Positions 11,457-24,314 are shown, counted from the stretch's first letter. The stretch: DNA of 64,000 nt from Epiperipatus broadwayi (GCA_028023455.1 JAQFVV010000043.1:3411483-3475482), one strand, 5' to 3'. Translations and numbers: made by a program. The notes: generated from the sequence alone by a model not told the origin.

Positions 11457-11807
11457 ATACACATGTGTGTCTGTGATTTAAAGATATTCTAATTGATATT
11501 CAAGTGTCATACATACCAATTACATGTGACATCTAATTGTTGCATATGATAAAAATATAAAACAGAAATATTTTCCCTTATATATATATTTCATCATTAT
11601 CAGTGTAATAATGTAAATATAATCATAACTGTGAAATTATAAAAATGTTTTACATAAGAAAATGACAGAAACACACAGGCTTATTATATACCTGGGTTTA
11701 TATAAGTAATATATAGGGTATATGAGCACAGACTTTCACATCACCCACCACGCTCCACACTATCTCATAACACTGATACACTTGAACACATATGTTGAAA
11801 AGATAAA

Positions 11808-11864
11808 TAATCACCAATATACGCATTTCATGCTAAACCAGCAATCATCAGTTGGCACAGATTA
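11808..11864 (-). ncRNA. Hammerhead ribozyme, type I (left arm of family A palindrome)
   Basis: On the minus strand TAATC and GATTA form outer stem I. The core CTGATGA (11845-11851) and GAAA (11826-11829) is intact. Stem II is TGCT/AGCA, but position 10.1 is T instead of G, so the closing pair is lost. Stem III is two pairs closing GCGT. It is probably weaker than the copy at 5888. Confidence 0.6.
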
Positions 11865-12142
11865 CCATCTCTACACATATATGCTATAAGTGCTCAGATA
11901 TATATTAAGATAGCCAATCCTCATACTTTAATGGACAGGCTTCAATCTATTCCACAGTCCAACTCTTCAACACAAGAGTTGGAGTGTGGAATAGATTGAA
12001 GTCTGTTCATTAAAGTATGAGGATTGGCTATCTTAATATATATCTGAGCGTGTGGAATAGATTGAAGCCTGTCCATTAAAGTATGAGGATTGGCTCTCTT
12101 AATATATATCTGAGCACTTATAGCATATATGTGTAGAGATGG

Positions 12143-12199
12143 TAATCTGGGCCAACTGATGATTGCTGGTTTAGCATGAAATACGCATATTGGTGATTA
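12143..12199 (+). ncRNA. Hammerhead ribozyme, type I (right arm of family A palindrome)
   Basis: Outer stem I is TAATC (12143-12147) with GATTA (12195-12199), and inner stem I is GCCAA with TTGGT. The core CTGATGA (12156-12162) and GAAA (12178-12181) is intact. Stem II is TGCT/AGCA with the same G10.1-to-T change as its mirror copy. Stem III is two pairs closing ACGC. Confidence 0.65.
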
Positions 12200-12309
12200 T
12201 TTATCTTTTCAACATATGTGTTCAAGTGTATCAGTGTTATGAGATAGTGTGGAGCGTGGTGGGTGATGTGAAAGTCTGTGCTCATATACCCTATATATTA
12301 TTATAAGAA

Positions 12310-13320
12310 AATGACGTAAAAGAAAATTAAATTTTCTTTTATTCTCTGATTAATCAATATCCTCTTAATCCATTGTACTCTAGGACTTTAATGCAGATAG
12401 ATATCATGAAGCATTTATTTATATGAGTCCTTTTTATACCTTCATTCCTGTATTAAGGTTAAAGTAGTATTTTAATATCCTATTTGTGTCATTTGTATTG
12501 TTTTATGATTTTATTAAAACCAAAATAAGATGTTTTTAGTTTACAATATTTTTTAAAATTTAAGAATGATGTATAGCTGATAAATAGGAGATAGTGGCAT
12601 ATTTCCCCCCTTTTAAATGAAATTACTAATGAGCATTGAGCATTGATATATTTTAGTGACATCCCTTTAAAAAAACTATTATGGAATTTATTAATCATTT
12701 ACGTACTCATATGTATTATTTATGTAATATCTTTTCTCTGTGGTTTTGGAGTAATACTTGTTTAAGCACGTATGATAATTTTTCAAGGCATTTCCGTTTG
12801 AATAACAAGAATGGAATTTCTCCCTGTAAAAGAATTAGTTCCTCCTTAAGGTCATTTTTATTTAATATAACGTGTTAAATATTGCACAGAGCTATTAACA
12901 AAATGACAGATTAAATAGGTTTATTAAATAAAGTTTTAAAGTAGAATATTACTTAAGAATTTTATCTTATTCAAGACAATACTCAAACATGTTTTATCCA
13001 GATAAAGGTAATTTTTGCTTTTCTCCTTCCCATTAGAATAATCACACTGAACAATCACAATATCTTATTTTTCAAGCAAAAAATTAATAGTAATGAAACA
13101 TTTCCTGTACTAATTTATTTTGAGAAATCTATTAAGCTAGGAAATAGAATTAATATATATAGATTGTTATTTCATTTTGTATTTTTTTTTAAAAATATTT
13201 GAAAATCGTGAACCAATTAACAGCAAATGAAGATAATGTGTACGCACATATGACTCCACACCTCCCACACAGACACAAACTTTAAGAACATTCATACTAT
13301 TAATAGCTAAAGATTAATAA
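12310..13320. other. Unassigned AT-rich sequence
   Basis: No gene recognised. The frames at 12489-12698 (minus) and 12681-12878 (plus) lack any motif. Confidence 0.5.
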
Positions 13321-13329
13321 ATCTAGCTA

Positions 13330-13795
13330 TACGTTAAAAAATAATTATGTATAAATGGATTATTCTCCTGTACATGACGGGTCGGAATGACTAATATGTC
13401 AACATGGGTAGGATGACAACCGTGGCACTAACAAGGGCTTTGAACGTTTCATCATCAGATTTTCAATAAAATGAAAGGCTGAAAAGTTGTGAGTTGGAAT
13501 TGTTTGAAGCCTGTCCATTAGAGTATGAAGATTGGCTATCTTAATATAAAGCCGAGCACTGATTGTATATATGTGTGAGGATAGTAATCTAGACCAATTG
13601 ATTGCTGATTTAGCATGAAATGCTTATATTGGTGATTATTTATCTTTTCAACATGTGTGTGATCAGGCGGGTCAGCCATATGAGATGGCACTGAGAGTAG
13701 TAGGTCGTGTGAAAGTCTGAGTTCGAATCCCGCATATATTACATATATAAATTCAGGTTTAAGCATGTACAATGTATTAATTTTAGTTCATCAAT
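13330..13795 (+). repeat. Family A element, nearly full unit, ribozyme broken
   Basis: A near-complete unit with leader, ribozyme region (13585-13640), ATTTATCTTTTCAACATG block and tRNA-like tail with AGTTCGAATCCCGC. It continues past the tail into ACATATATAAAT-CAGGT-TTAAGCATG, which also starts the copy at 5550, so this is where one unit runs into the next. The core reads TTGATTGCTGATTTAGC instead of CTGATGAGTGCT: part of the core is lost, so it should be inactive. Confidence 0.65.
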
Positions 13796-13799
13796 TATT

Positions 13800-14943
13800 A
13801 TCTGGTTATCATAAAATGATAAATGAATATGGATTGAATGTATATATGTGAATACTTTTTATTTTCTCTTGAACATAGTTTTTCTTTTCTTAAAAAAGAT
13901 CATTTTGACAAAGATATGTCATAGGTACAATATACATATAATATAATCAGGTGATTTTATCGACACCACTATTTATAATATATTCTTGATGCAAAACAAA
14001 GTAGTTCTTATCCAATGCTGGTCTTTATCTGTTTGCTCTTTATCATCTTGGAAAAAACAAATGTCGTGTGACATAAAATATATATGTAATATGTCAAGCA
14101 AAGATTATTTATAGAACAATCAATGGTTGCACTTTAATACGAAATAACTAAGCAGAGGGCTAAATTATCTTTCATTTTTTTTACACCATGGAAATTAATG
14201 CGCTTTAATAAAATTTAGTAATTAAGTAGATCACTATAGAATATTTGTAATCAAGCAAATTTTCTACATTTATAAGTACCCTTCATTATTTCAAAATGCA
14301 TTGTTACATTGTCCACAAATGTATGAGTTCCAAAATCTTTTTTTTTCGTACTATATACGTATTTCACATACTTTACTCATCAGTTGAGCTAAAGGTGAAA
14401 AACAGTTTGATAACGGTATATATAAATAAATGTGACTTGTTAAGCAATAAGCATCTGTCTGCTGTATTTAACTCCTTAATACAGGGCTTTTGTAAATCTT
14501 ATACAAGGCATGAGTTTTTTGCCCAACTTACTAATTCTTGTGGGTCAATAATTTGCATGTTAGGAAGTAGAAGTTGTGAAGTAAATCAAATGAATTTTAA
14601 ATATATCAAAGCATCTCTCTATTTAGTACCACTCCTATGCTTCTGTAAACCATTAATCATGACAGCATATTCTTAGTACATGCACAGTCATATATATACT
14701 AGATTAACACCCCAATACTGGTTTTTTAAGTAAATAAAATACTCTCAATCCAAAACATAAGATAAAACTTTTTAAGAGAAATGAACAGACCATCATATCT
14801 CTCTTATCTAAATTCATTTGTATAGGCGAATTTGAAGCACTTTGGTAAGAAAGCTTGAAGATCTTAAATTGATCATTATTTTTTTAATAAACCAGTGTTG
14901 GGGTATTAATCTAGTATATTACATAATATTAGCCATTGGAGAA
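13800..14943. other. Unassigned AT-rich sequence
   Basis: No gene recognised. The 126-codon frame at 14296-14676 is the longest non-transposon frame of the first 25 kb. It has no domain, signal or composition suggesting a real protein. Confidence 0.5.
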
Positions 14944-14952
14944 CTTTTATAT

Positions 14953-15310
14953 CATCATCATCAACCATTGTTAATCTACTGCAGGATGAAGGTCTCTCCA
15001 AGTTCAATCCATCTCCGATCTTTAGCTTCTCCATGTCATCCCTGCACACTTTCTTATTTCATCCATCCATTTCACATGTGGTCTCTTTCTGGGTCTTTTA
15101 CAATCTCTTGGAATCCAGTTTAAGATTTCAATGATCCATCTATTATCATCTCTTCTAGCAATATGTCCAGCCCAACTCCACTTCAGTTTTTTAATTTTTT
15201 CAATGAGGTTACTAACACCTGTTTGTTCTCTTACCCATATATTGCATTTTCGATCTCTTCTTGTTACTCCTAACATGCATCTCTCCATAGTTCCTTGAGT
15301 GGTCTGAAGT
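14953..15310 (-). pseudogene. RTE-type LINE 3' fragment
   Basis: The minus strand encodes MERCMLGVTRRDRKCN, LKWSWAGHIARRDDNRW, LNWIPRDCKRPRKRPHVKWM and DEIRKCAG over an 88-residue open stretch (15022-15288). This is the same LINE C-terminus as at 8.2-8.8 kb, and it ends in (ATC)n next to 14953. A short duplication, CTTTTATAT, at 14944-14952 and 15311-15319 brackets the insert. It is 5'-truncated at about 360 bp, so it is dead despite the open frame. Confidence 0.85.
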
Positions 15311-15319
15311 CTTTTATAT

Positions 15320-18300
15320 ATATATATATATTAACCATTTTCCCCAACTACCTCTCATGCCAACCCATTCACTATAAATTGTAACCGTAAATTTGTGTCC
15401 CAACTACATAACTATGCCTAAGAATCTTAACTTCGATCACTGATCAATTACCGCTGCACATTGTCAGCTATTAAGAACTGTATCCAAAAGCATATCATGC
15501 TATCTATTTTATGCACCAAGACCACAACCAACATCTGGAGCAACTGATCTAACATAAACTTTTATGATTTAATTTGATCGCAGCCAGGGTGTACCGCGAA
15601 GAACTACCATAGTATTATGATAAAATACATTAAACAAATTATAAGTGTAATGTTATTATTTTTCAAACCTTAATTTGCGATTTTTATTGTATGAGACCCG
15701 ATGGCCGACCATGTACAAGATGGCATAATTTGTGGAATTACATAAGATTATGAATTTTTAAACCATCTATATGATTTCTAATACAGATGCTAGTCCAGGT
15801 AAAGCTTTGCAATAAATAAACATAAATACTTGGGTTCTTTTTTTATTATAGTTTACTATATTACTGAGACTCTTATTATACTGACAAATGTCAATTTAAA
15901 AACGTTAAGTAAATATATTCAATCATGTTATTATCTGGTAAATCTGTTTACAAGTTTAATAATTAATTTATATTGTATTCTAGAATCAACTACGCAAAGC
16001 CAAAATGATGGAAAAGGTAAATGGGATTTTATTGTACCTTACACATCATAAACTACCAAAGACGAAAAGCATCTTAATGTTTTCTCAAAATATCATTAAA
16101 CTCTTATATCATGTTGACGATAGTATGTACTTCAATGTATGCTCTATCCAAGGTTTATGATTTCTGATTTTACAATGACAAATAGCAACGGCACAGTAAG
16201 TTTAATTATAAATCAACTTTTATTTACAAATTTATGAATAATAAGTAATTAATTCCAATGTTATAATTAAAGACATAAATAAACAAATAAAATAAATAAA
16301 TTATAATTCCATCGACTTTCTTCAATAACATATCATAGGTACAGTTTTTAAAACCTAATCATACCTTATATTTCAATTTGATATAATGAATATTGAGAAA
16401 ATTATACTAAATTCAACATCAACTCATGAAATATTTAACGTCATTTCCAGATTCAATAAATCCCTACCGTAAACTTATAATAATATAATAAATAATATTA
16501 TATCTGTAGGATTTAGCTATAATGCAATCATTAAATAAAGTGAAAATTTAAACTTACATTCCGGTAAATAATAATCAACCAACAGTTAATTATTATGAAG
16601 TAACTTGAATAGAATGTCCTGCTACAATTTGATGATCTAACTTATAAATTATGCTTACAAATGAAAGAAGATGATTTAGCAGATTAACTAGAATACTTTG
16701 CCCAACTTATATCTATGAAGTAAAACATATTCCTGTGGATGCATTCATCTACATGTAGGAATTAAATAACACTAAACGTTTTGTGTATTCATACACCATC
16801 ATAAAGTAATACGTATAATCACACAATTCCGCGGATTAACCACCAGCGCAGGAATGTGTGTAAAATACAAAAATGGCAATTAAGTAATCTGCGGATTAAC
16901 CACCAGCACAGATTAATGCCTTTTAACATTCTAAAACAACATTACTATTTACTTCACATTAAAGTGCAAAATCATCCCCCTCAGTTATTCTGACCATTCA
17001 GAAAACACTGACACTTTAGCAAATGTGGGTTCTTGCATAATAAATGTTACGCTAATCAGGACAACTAATGTACTAACTTATCTTGCTTAAAATAAAACAT
17101 ATGTAATATAGTATAAGTAATATTAGTATAGGAATATAAATCTGGAAAGACTCACAAAATACCTCATAAAGATTGATACATCTCATGAATTCATTTAGTA
17201 CTTTTCAAGCTTTTTCGCAAGCGCTATTCTCTTGAATAAATATTTTATTCAACCCCTATTAATTTAAACTTAATAAAATATAACTTATGAACTTCACATG
17301 CAAGTTCATATAACGATAAAATTAAAGTAATGCATTATTCATCAAATACATAAAATTTAACAGGTGTGTGTGTATGATATAAATCAAATGTATAGCATTT
17401 TATAGTTCAATACATGAATTTTAGCAGGTGTGTGTATCACAAATTGGATTGTATAACATTTTATAACTCCGAATATGATCCGTGGAATCCATGTACGATG
17501 TGTCGAACAATAAATATACGAAGTAATAGCTATAATTATAGTTAAATTCCATACATGCAATTTTATCCATTTGTATTAGTTATTATAATCACTATCAGAT
17601 TAACGATTTTACGTGGCTCCATAAACATGAAACAATTTCAAAACATGACACGCAGAATTTAAATGAAAATGTTTTTCATAAGTTATTAATTTCTACATTT
17701 CTCTATTAAAAATGTTCCAAGTTTATCACATCCATGCTAATATTTATTTATCCACGCTTAAATCTAGGAATACCAATTATAGCAATTAATTTAATCATTC
17801 CAAACTGACGATAAAATTAGAAAATAGCTTTGATTAATTACTTGAAGACTATTTATTATCCAAATGTTAAACAAATTAACTAGCAAATATATTACTGGCA
17901 TTGTAAAGTTAAATATCAATCAATACTATATTTTTATTAGAATTAGAAACGGAAATATTAAACTATGTTGATAACTTTAACATTTTACTTTAATTTAAAC
18001 TTCTTCTTTTTTAAAAAGCAAATTTTCATATTCATAAAACTTCTGTAATTAAAATACTTATTTAATTTTTCCAAATTGTAGAATAATAAACATTTTAAAA
18101 CATACCAAACTCTTGCAATTAATTCTTTTAAACTGGGAAGCTCCGACATTTTAAAATGTAATATTGGAAAATTTATTACCGGTGATTTGATCCACTTGGC
18201 CAGCTGACTTGAACAGACTTTTAAATTTAGCAATTCATCTTATAGTTAAATACCACTATGTTATTTTTACGTTTATAGCAAATTTTGTGGTAATCCGTTT

Positions 18301-19980
18301 ACTTGTTAACTATTTTAAAATAAGCTTATCAAATTTACACCATTTGCCTTTACCATTTTCTTTTCTTTCTCCCTCCAAAAGCAAACTATCAGACAATCTT
18401 CTCTTAAATTCGCGCTCTTTTCTTTTTTTACATTGAGACGCATACGTAATTACTGTATTTATTTTTAATAATTAATATTTAATTGAACAAATGGTTTTTT
18501 AATTCAATGGAAATAATAATTTAAGATCATTTTAAACAAATAAAACAAAATATTATTTTTAATAATATTTTACCAAATTTTTATGTGTTGTCAAATTTTT
18601 AAAAAGTTAAACGTTTTGATATGAGTTAGTATATGGGAAGAAGCAAACTTAAATTTATTAAAATAATATAAGAGAGTAATCTGTTCAAAGTGCAAATCAA
18701 GCCAATCAAATCACCAAAAGAAGAAAGAGAAATTTTTATACTAGTTACATCAATTAATATATTTTATACTAAAATATATGGTTACAATATATATATATAC
18801 ACACATAATTAAACATTGGAATAAACCACAATAAATATTAATAAAATGGTAAAATATTATAAATTAATAATATGATTAAAGTATTAGTCTTTATTTTTAC
18901 TTGTTTTGAGAATAAAATGAATATTATCTACTTTCTAGCTTTTATTTGGGAGCCCTTGCAATATTTTCTGCAGATTTAAAACATTGTTTTGAAAACTGTA
19001 ATATATATGTAATATCCAAGTGAAAAAATATTTTCCATTTATTTTTCTTTCTTTATTTTTTATTTAATATATATAAACATTTTCCACACACACACACACA
19101 AAGTAAAGTTTTGGAAATCACTCTACAATACAGCCTTACAAGTGTGACTCGTCTGGTTGGTTTCCAAACTTTTTGTGTCAGTGCTTTCCCTCTTTTCCTA
19201 ATTTTTAAAACATTCTAATTTTATAAATACTGTCATATTTTCAATTTCATTTCAATAGATTATAAAGTATACGCTACACAACACTTATCTTGCTAATATC
19301 ATTATCAGGACAAAGTTTGTGCATTGTTCAATCATTTTTTTAGAAAAGTCATTTTTTTTAGAAAACGATCGCTTGTGTCATTAATAAGAATAAGGCAAAA
19401 GTTTGTTAAGCATTGATGAGTAATTTTTTAAAAAAAATGATTTGAATTTGTATGTTTGGTAAAAGTTATATAATCCCTGTGCAATAGCTCATGCCCCCCC
19501 CCCCATAGGAGGCCACGCCCTGCATTTTGATAAATGTAGTTAATCCATATCATGATGTTCAAAAGCTCTTATACAGTAAAGTGGTCAATATCAAATGCAT
19601 TTTGGGAATAGATAAAACAATAACTCATCAGTTTTTTTAATAATTTCAGTTAATGCTGGTATGTTGTTTTTTCAGTCCAACTTCGTTATTTTGCTTGGAT
19701 TGAGTATTATTTTTGAAGATTTTTAATGATTTTAATAGAATTGATAGACTAATGATGGATCTGAAATTCTAACTGTCTTTTTCAACTTTTAAAATATCTC
19801 CAATACCAGTGCATTATTCCAATCAAATGTTATATTGTCATTATTTAGACACTTAATGTATATATATTTCAATTGTTTTATCTAGTTATTCAGACAATTT
19901 TCTGCTAGCCATGAATTTTATTGCACACCTGACACTTCATATGAATTTCAAATGGTATTTTTGTATGGGCTACTTCATTT
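15320..19980. other. Long AT-rich region without recognised gene
   Basis: The longest stretch in the window without a recognised mobile element. It has two small direct repeats: GCGGATTAACCACCAGC at about 16831 and 16891, and a GGTGTGTGTAT-containing block repeated at about 17340-17400 and 17410-17470. No exon, tRNA or rRNA was identified. It could be intron or intergenic DNA. Confidence 0.5.
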
Positions 19981-19984
19981 TCAT

Positions 19985-20175
19985 CATCAATCACTATCAA
20001 TCCACTGCAGGATGAAAGTCTCTCCATGTTCAATCTATCTTCTCTGATGTTTAGCTTCTCTTATCCACACCACCCCTGCACACTTTCTTATTTCAACCAT
20101 CCATCTCACATGTGGTCTCTTTCTGGGTCTTTTAAATCTCTTGTAACCCAAAAGACCCAGAAAGAGACCATGTCT
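19985..20175 (-). pseudogene. RTE-type LINE fragment with 5' inversion
   Basis: The minus-strand RTE 3' end (19985-20135) is followed directly by a short plus-strand piece of the same region (CCCAAAAGACCCAGAAAGAG and on to about 20172). Together they form a small hairpin around 20118-20172. This inverted 5' end is the pattern left by twin priming during LINE insertion. No intact frame. Confidence 0.65.
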
Positions 20176-20179
20176 GAGA

Positions 20180-20660
20180 TCTTTTTCTTGCAGCATTTAT
20201 TGATAAAGCTTGCTAGAGCTATTAGCATGCTCTTTATTTTAGTTTATAATTACAAGCTTATCAAGTTAAGTCACATGATATATGACTTGATTTTATTTAC
20301 TATTATAGTTTTGCTTTAAATCTTAAGTGATGTTATATTGCTAAACCTATTAATATATGATATGGCTGAAGATTTCTCAGCTCCATGTAGCTATTTAAGT
20401 TAGACAGCTGGATTTGAAGACACATCGGTATCTGAAATTTTCAGATTTTCTACTTAATAGTTAAGAATCAGATAAATGCTGCCTTTGAGTTGGTATTTTA
20501 GATCTAGTGTCTGAATTATCACTTCACTGAGAATAGCCAATAGCTTGAAACCAGTTTGGGGGTGGGGATAGTTTCTAGATAGAGATTTTAAATGCTTTAC
20601 ATCATTTATCGATAAAGCTTGTTAGAGCTATTAGCACGCTCTTTATTTTATTTCATATTA
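20180..20660. repeat. Family D-like repeats and decayed family B ribozyme segment
   Basis: TTTATTGATAAAGCTTG-AGAGCTATTAGCA and a CACATGATATATGACTTG block (20195-20290) recur in part at 20600-20650 and resemble the family D element at 29459-29585. Between them, 20530-20575 looks like a family B ribozyme with a two-base deletion in its first core block (CTGAGA) but an intact GAAACCAGTT. Confidence 0.45.
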
Positions 20661-21180
20661 ATATATCTATTTTAATAACTGTGTTGTTTTGTCTTTTTAT
20701 GGCTTAATTAATTTTCATTACAATATTAAAATGATTTTTGTAACTTAGATACTTTTATATTCTCTTCCATAATTTTGTTGCAATTCATATTTTGTGTCCT
20801 TATATCATCATCAAGTTTTACAGAACACCACATTCACATACAACTACTTAACGTTTTTTAAAAGTGGCATTTACATTTTTTCACATTCTTTCTTTTATAC
20901 ATATATATTGATTTCTCTCAATAATAGTTTGTGTTTTATTGCTTTTTTATATCTTGTTATATGGATAACTGTCTTTAAATACGTTTTTTGCTGATATCAT
21001 TTAAGTCTGATCTATGTCAAAGATTGTGACATTGAAAATAATTTCAAAGTTCTAACTTAACCTCATTGAAATATTTCTGAAAGTTATAAGTATGAGTAGA
21101 TATTATTCTTCTAAAAAACTTGTAGCTCCATTCAGAAATTGCACACATGCATACAGATGTGTGCGCATGCGTGTATATAT
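20660..21180. other. Unassigned AT-rich sequence
   Basis: No gene recognised. Confidence 0.45.
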
Positions 21181-21185
21181 ATATT

Positions 21186-21280
21186 TCCATTAGAAACCAG
21201 TCAACATTTAGACAATCCCAATATAGGTAACAATCAAGAATTTCAAACTGTTGTCAAGACAACCTCCTTTTAACAATAGA
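21186..21280. repeat. Interspersed repeat E
   Basis: The segment with CAGTCAACATTTAGACAATC and GTTGTCAAGACAACCTCC recurs at 28365-28435 in the same orientation. Origin unknown; no tRNA-like boxes were seen. Confidence 0.5.
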
Positions 21281-21307
21281 GGTGGAATATATTTATAATA
21301 TTCTTTT

Positions 21308-21715
21308 CCACTAAATCCAATCAAAATATATAATCAAAAAATATACACACTCTCCTTTTTTCTTTCCATAAACTTTATTTTTTCCAACACCATATATATA
21401 CATTTACTTGTTTATCATAACCAACGTTTCGTCTACTTTATTTGTAGTCATTTTCAAGGATCTACAAAATACATATTTACGTTTTTATAATTATCAATAC
21501 AATTAAAAATAAAATAAAAACATAAAAAATGCGTCTATCACTATCATAAAAAACAACATTTTCTTTTCATTTATCAATACACACACATACACGCACGCGC
21601 ACACACATATATATATATACGGTGATGGAAAAAAAATAAAGTTTTTGGAAAAAACAAAAGGAGAGTGTATATATTTTTTGATTATATGTTTTGATTGGAT
21701 TTAGTGGGGGGAAAA
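21308..21715. repeat. Foldback with PLE-like motif in the middle
   Basis: Arms of about 95 bp (21308-21405 and 21619-21715) are inverted copies. They share GGAGAGTGT-ATATTTTTTGATTATAT and GATTGGATTTAGTGG. The centre has, on the minus strand, TTGAAAATGAC followed by GACGAAACGTTGG, a combination I associate with the non-coding parts of Penelope-like and related retroelements. That association is from memory and needs a search. Confidence 0.5.
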
Positions 21716-21719
21716 CATA

Positions 21720-22850
21720 TAAGTCATATATATATATATATTTGAAAGAAAAAAAGTCTGTGTTGTTGTTAAAAAGGATTTAACGGCGGTGGTAAAAAGT
21801 AAAATATATTTTGGAATATATATATTTGCATACGTATGTAAAGAAATACATATTTTAAAAAATCTGCTTAAAAATGTAATATATTCCTTTCTTGTTAGTA
21901 AATAAAAAAATAAATTTGTAATTATTAAAATTCATGTCTATTTCGATTAAATGTTATCTAGAAAAGTTATTGAATAGAAAAACTTAAAAACTTTCTAAAC
22001 ATAAGTTATCTTATTGATATAATAATTCTTGTTTAAATGTACGAAAACTGAATTTAGAATATTAATTGGAAAATATTAATAATGAATATTTTTATTTAAA
22101 TCCATACAAAAGTTATTAGAAAAATACTAATTCACTGACATTTTAAACAATATAGAAGAACAGGAGATGTTTTAATTAAGAATATTAATTAGCAAAATAT
22201 TAATTTCTACAATAATTTTTGAAGATTAATATAATGCAAGGAAATTAAAAAAATATTCTAATTAAGAACAACTTACATAAGAAAATATTAATTTTATTAC
22301 TCTAATAGAGACCTCAATTAAGAATGATTACAAAATATTAATTCAAGCCTTCTGAGATGAACTTATATTAGTGTGTGTGTGTGCGCACATGTTGAACAAT
22401 CATACTTTTTCAAAAAGACTCCACTCAATTCTTTTAAAACCACTTCGCTTTAGTCTTCAAACGAGTATTTTTCTTCCTCTTCAGTTTCTTTTAATCTCTT
22501 TCCCCCTACTCAGTACAAATACTTTATTTCTAAGTTAATGGCCAATTTAATTTCTTTTTTTGCAGTATAATTTTTTATTACTAAGCAATCTCTTTTTTAT
22601 TTACTTTCTAGAATATTTTTACATTTCCAATTCTATTCTTTCAATTAATCTTTTCTGTTCTTCTCCAATCTTTTCTCCATTTTTCTAATCATCAAAATCT
22701 AGGTTCACAAAATAATCCCTTCCTTTAATTAAAAATCTATTAAATCATTACAATGTTCATTTTAATATCACAAAATACTCTAAAGTTTGAAGTTCCTGCT
22801 CTCTGGCACTCACCAACTTTCATCCCTTCCTCATATTAAGATTGCATTTT
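21720..22850. other. Unassigned AT-rich sequence
   Basis: Numerous copies of the short word AATATTAAT but no gene or recognised element. Confidence 0.45.
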
Positions 22851-22854
22851 ATCT

Positions 22855-22950
22855 GTGCTGGGATGATGTGGAGAAGAGAGGATAGAGATTAAAGATGGAT
22901 TGAACTTGGAAAGACCTTCACCCTGCAGTGAATCGATAATGGTTGAAACT
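22855..22950 (+). pseudogene. RTE-type LINE 3'-terminal fragment
   Basis: Starts TGTGCTGGGATGATGTGGAG and ends CCTGCAGTGAATCGATAATG, matching the extreme 3' coding end seen at 8.7 kb and 61.6 kb. Only about 95 bp remain. Confidence 0.7.
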
Positions 22951-23054
22951 GATGATATCTAAATTATTTTTAACCCAAACATTTTACTTCTTTTGCTAAC
23001 TCCACTTTCATCAAAACAGTCCTCTGCTTCTTTCCAAGTAGGAAGACATGCATT

Positions 23055-24172
23055 AGATGTAGAAGTGTGTATGGCAAAGGGGGCAATTCAAGGAGAAATG
23101 GGATGGTCAAGTTTTATACGAGAGATGCAAAAAGTAAAATGAAAATGTTCGGTAGATTGCAGTTTATGGATAATAAAAGAATAGCCAAAGGTTATGAATA
23201 AAAGGGAGGCAACAAGATGAGTAAGAAAGATAATGTGATATTTAGAAGATTTGAATAAAGACTTTATGTCAGTATACTTATACAAAAGATGGGATGATTG
23301 GGTTAGGAGAATTGTTGAGTGTTATAGTGTTAAGGAATGGGATAGAAGAATAGATGCATTCATAAAGAATAGGGAGTTGGAGAGATGGAGAACTAGTATG
23401 GAGAGTAAAAAAAGTTTAAATATTTATAGAAGTAAACAATATTGGGTGTGAGTTAATTTATGATAATAGCAAGGAAAGTAGTTTACTGTTTAAGGCTCGA
23501 AAGGGATCTTTGGCAACAAGGGAATATACACCTAAATGGAAAAATATGGGTGATTTAGTCTGCAAGTTGTGTAAGGAAGGCATAGAAAATATTAGACATC
23601 TGTTAATTGAATGTAAATGCCTGAAATCAGAAATGGTACAAATAATGAAGTTGTGGAAGAATAAATATAAACAAAAAGAATAGCCAAAATAATATTTAAT
23701 TGGGTTATGAGTAAAGATCAGGCAACAAAATGGGTGAAAAAGGAAATGCGATATGCAGTAGATTTGGATAAAGACTTTATGTCAGTATACTTATACAAAA
23801 TGTGGGATGATTGGGTTAGGAGAATTGTTGAGTGTTATAGTGTTAAGGAATGGGATAGAAGAATAGATGCATTCATAAAGAATAGGGAGTTGGAGAGATG
23901 GTGAACTAGTATGGAGAGTAAAAAGAGTTTAAATATTTATAGAAGTAAACAGAATATTAGGTGCAAGTTAATTTATGATAATAGCAAGGAAAGTAGTTTA
24001 CTGTTTAAAGCTCAAATGGGATGTTTAGAAACAAGGGAATATACACATAAATGGAAAAATATGGGTGATTTCATCTGCAAGTTGTGTAAGGAAGGCATAG
24101 AAAATATTAGGCATCTGTTAATTGAATGTAAATGCCTGAAAGCTGAAATGGTACAAATAATACTTATATAAG
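23055..24172 (+). pseudogene. LINE reverse transcriptase C-terminus, tandemly duplicated
   Basis: A second LINE family, distinct from the RTE copies. Upstream words (KGAIQGEMGW at about 23073) fit a reverse transcriptase connection region. The segment with KDFMSVYLYK, DDWVRRIVECYSVKEWDRRI, NRELERW, MESKKSLNIYRSKQ and CKLCKEGIENIRHLLIEC occurs twice, about 23189-23690 and 23677-24172, with a period near 513 bp. The C-x2-C-x8-H-x4-C pattern near the end is a zinc-knuckle-like motif common at LINE C-termini. Copy 1 is broken after SKQ; copy 2 has a stop between RW and TSMES (23902-23904). Clade is not assigned. Confidence 0.65.
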
Positions 24173-24314
24173 TCTAAAACCCCAATACATGCACCTTGAG
24201 TGCTTATTTTTAGCAAGAGAGACCTCTAATTAAAATAAAATAAAAAACACCACATTTATTTAGTTTGTATAATGCTATTTAATAGAAAATTATTTCCCCC
24301 TCATTTCACATTTT

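Larger units (their letters stand above)
11695..12303. repeat. Family A long palindrome with a ribozyme in each arm
   Basis: A minus-oriented family A copy (11695-11975) is followed by a plus-oriented one (11976-12303), so the roughly 600-bp locus is a near-palindrome. The centre has a further direct duplication of about 70 bp (GTGTGGAATAGATTGAAG at about 11988 and 12049). Both arms end in the tRNA-like tail. No coding capacity. Confidence 0.75.

Noticed and set aside
14296-14676. 126-codon open frame
   Set aside because: No motif, signal peptide pattern or plausible gene context; expected by chance in this composition.
15022-15288. An intact 88-residue protein
   Set aside because: It is the C-terminal tail of a 5'-truncated LINE copy bracketed by target duplications; its ATG is internal.
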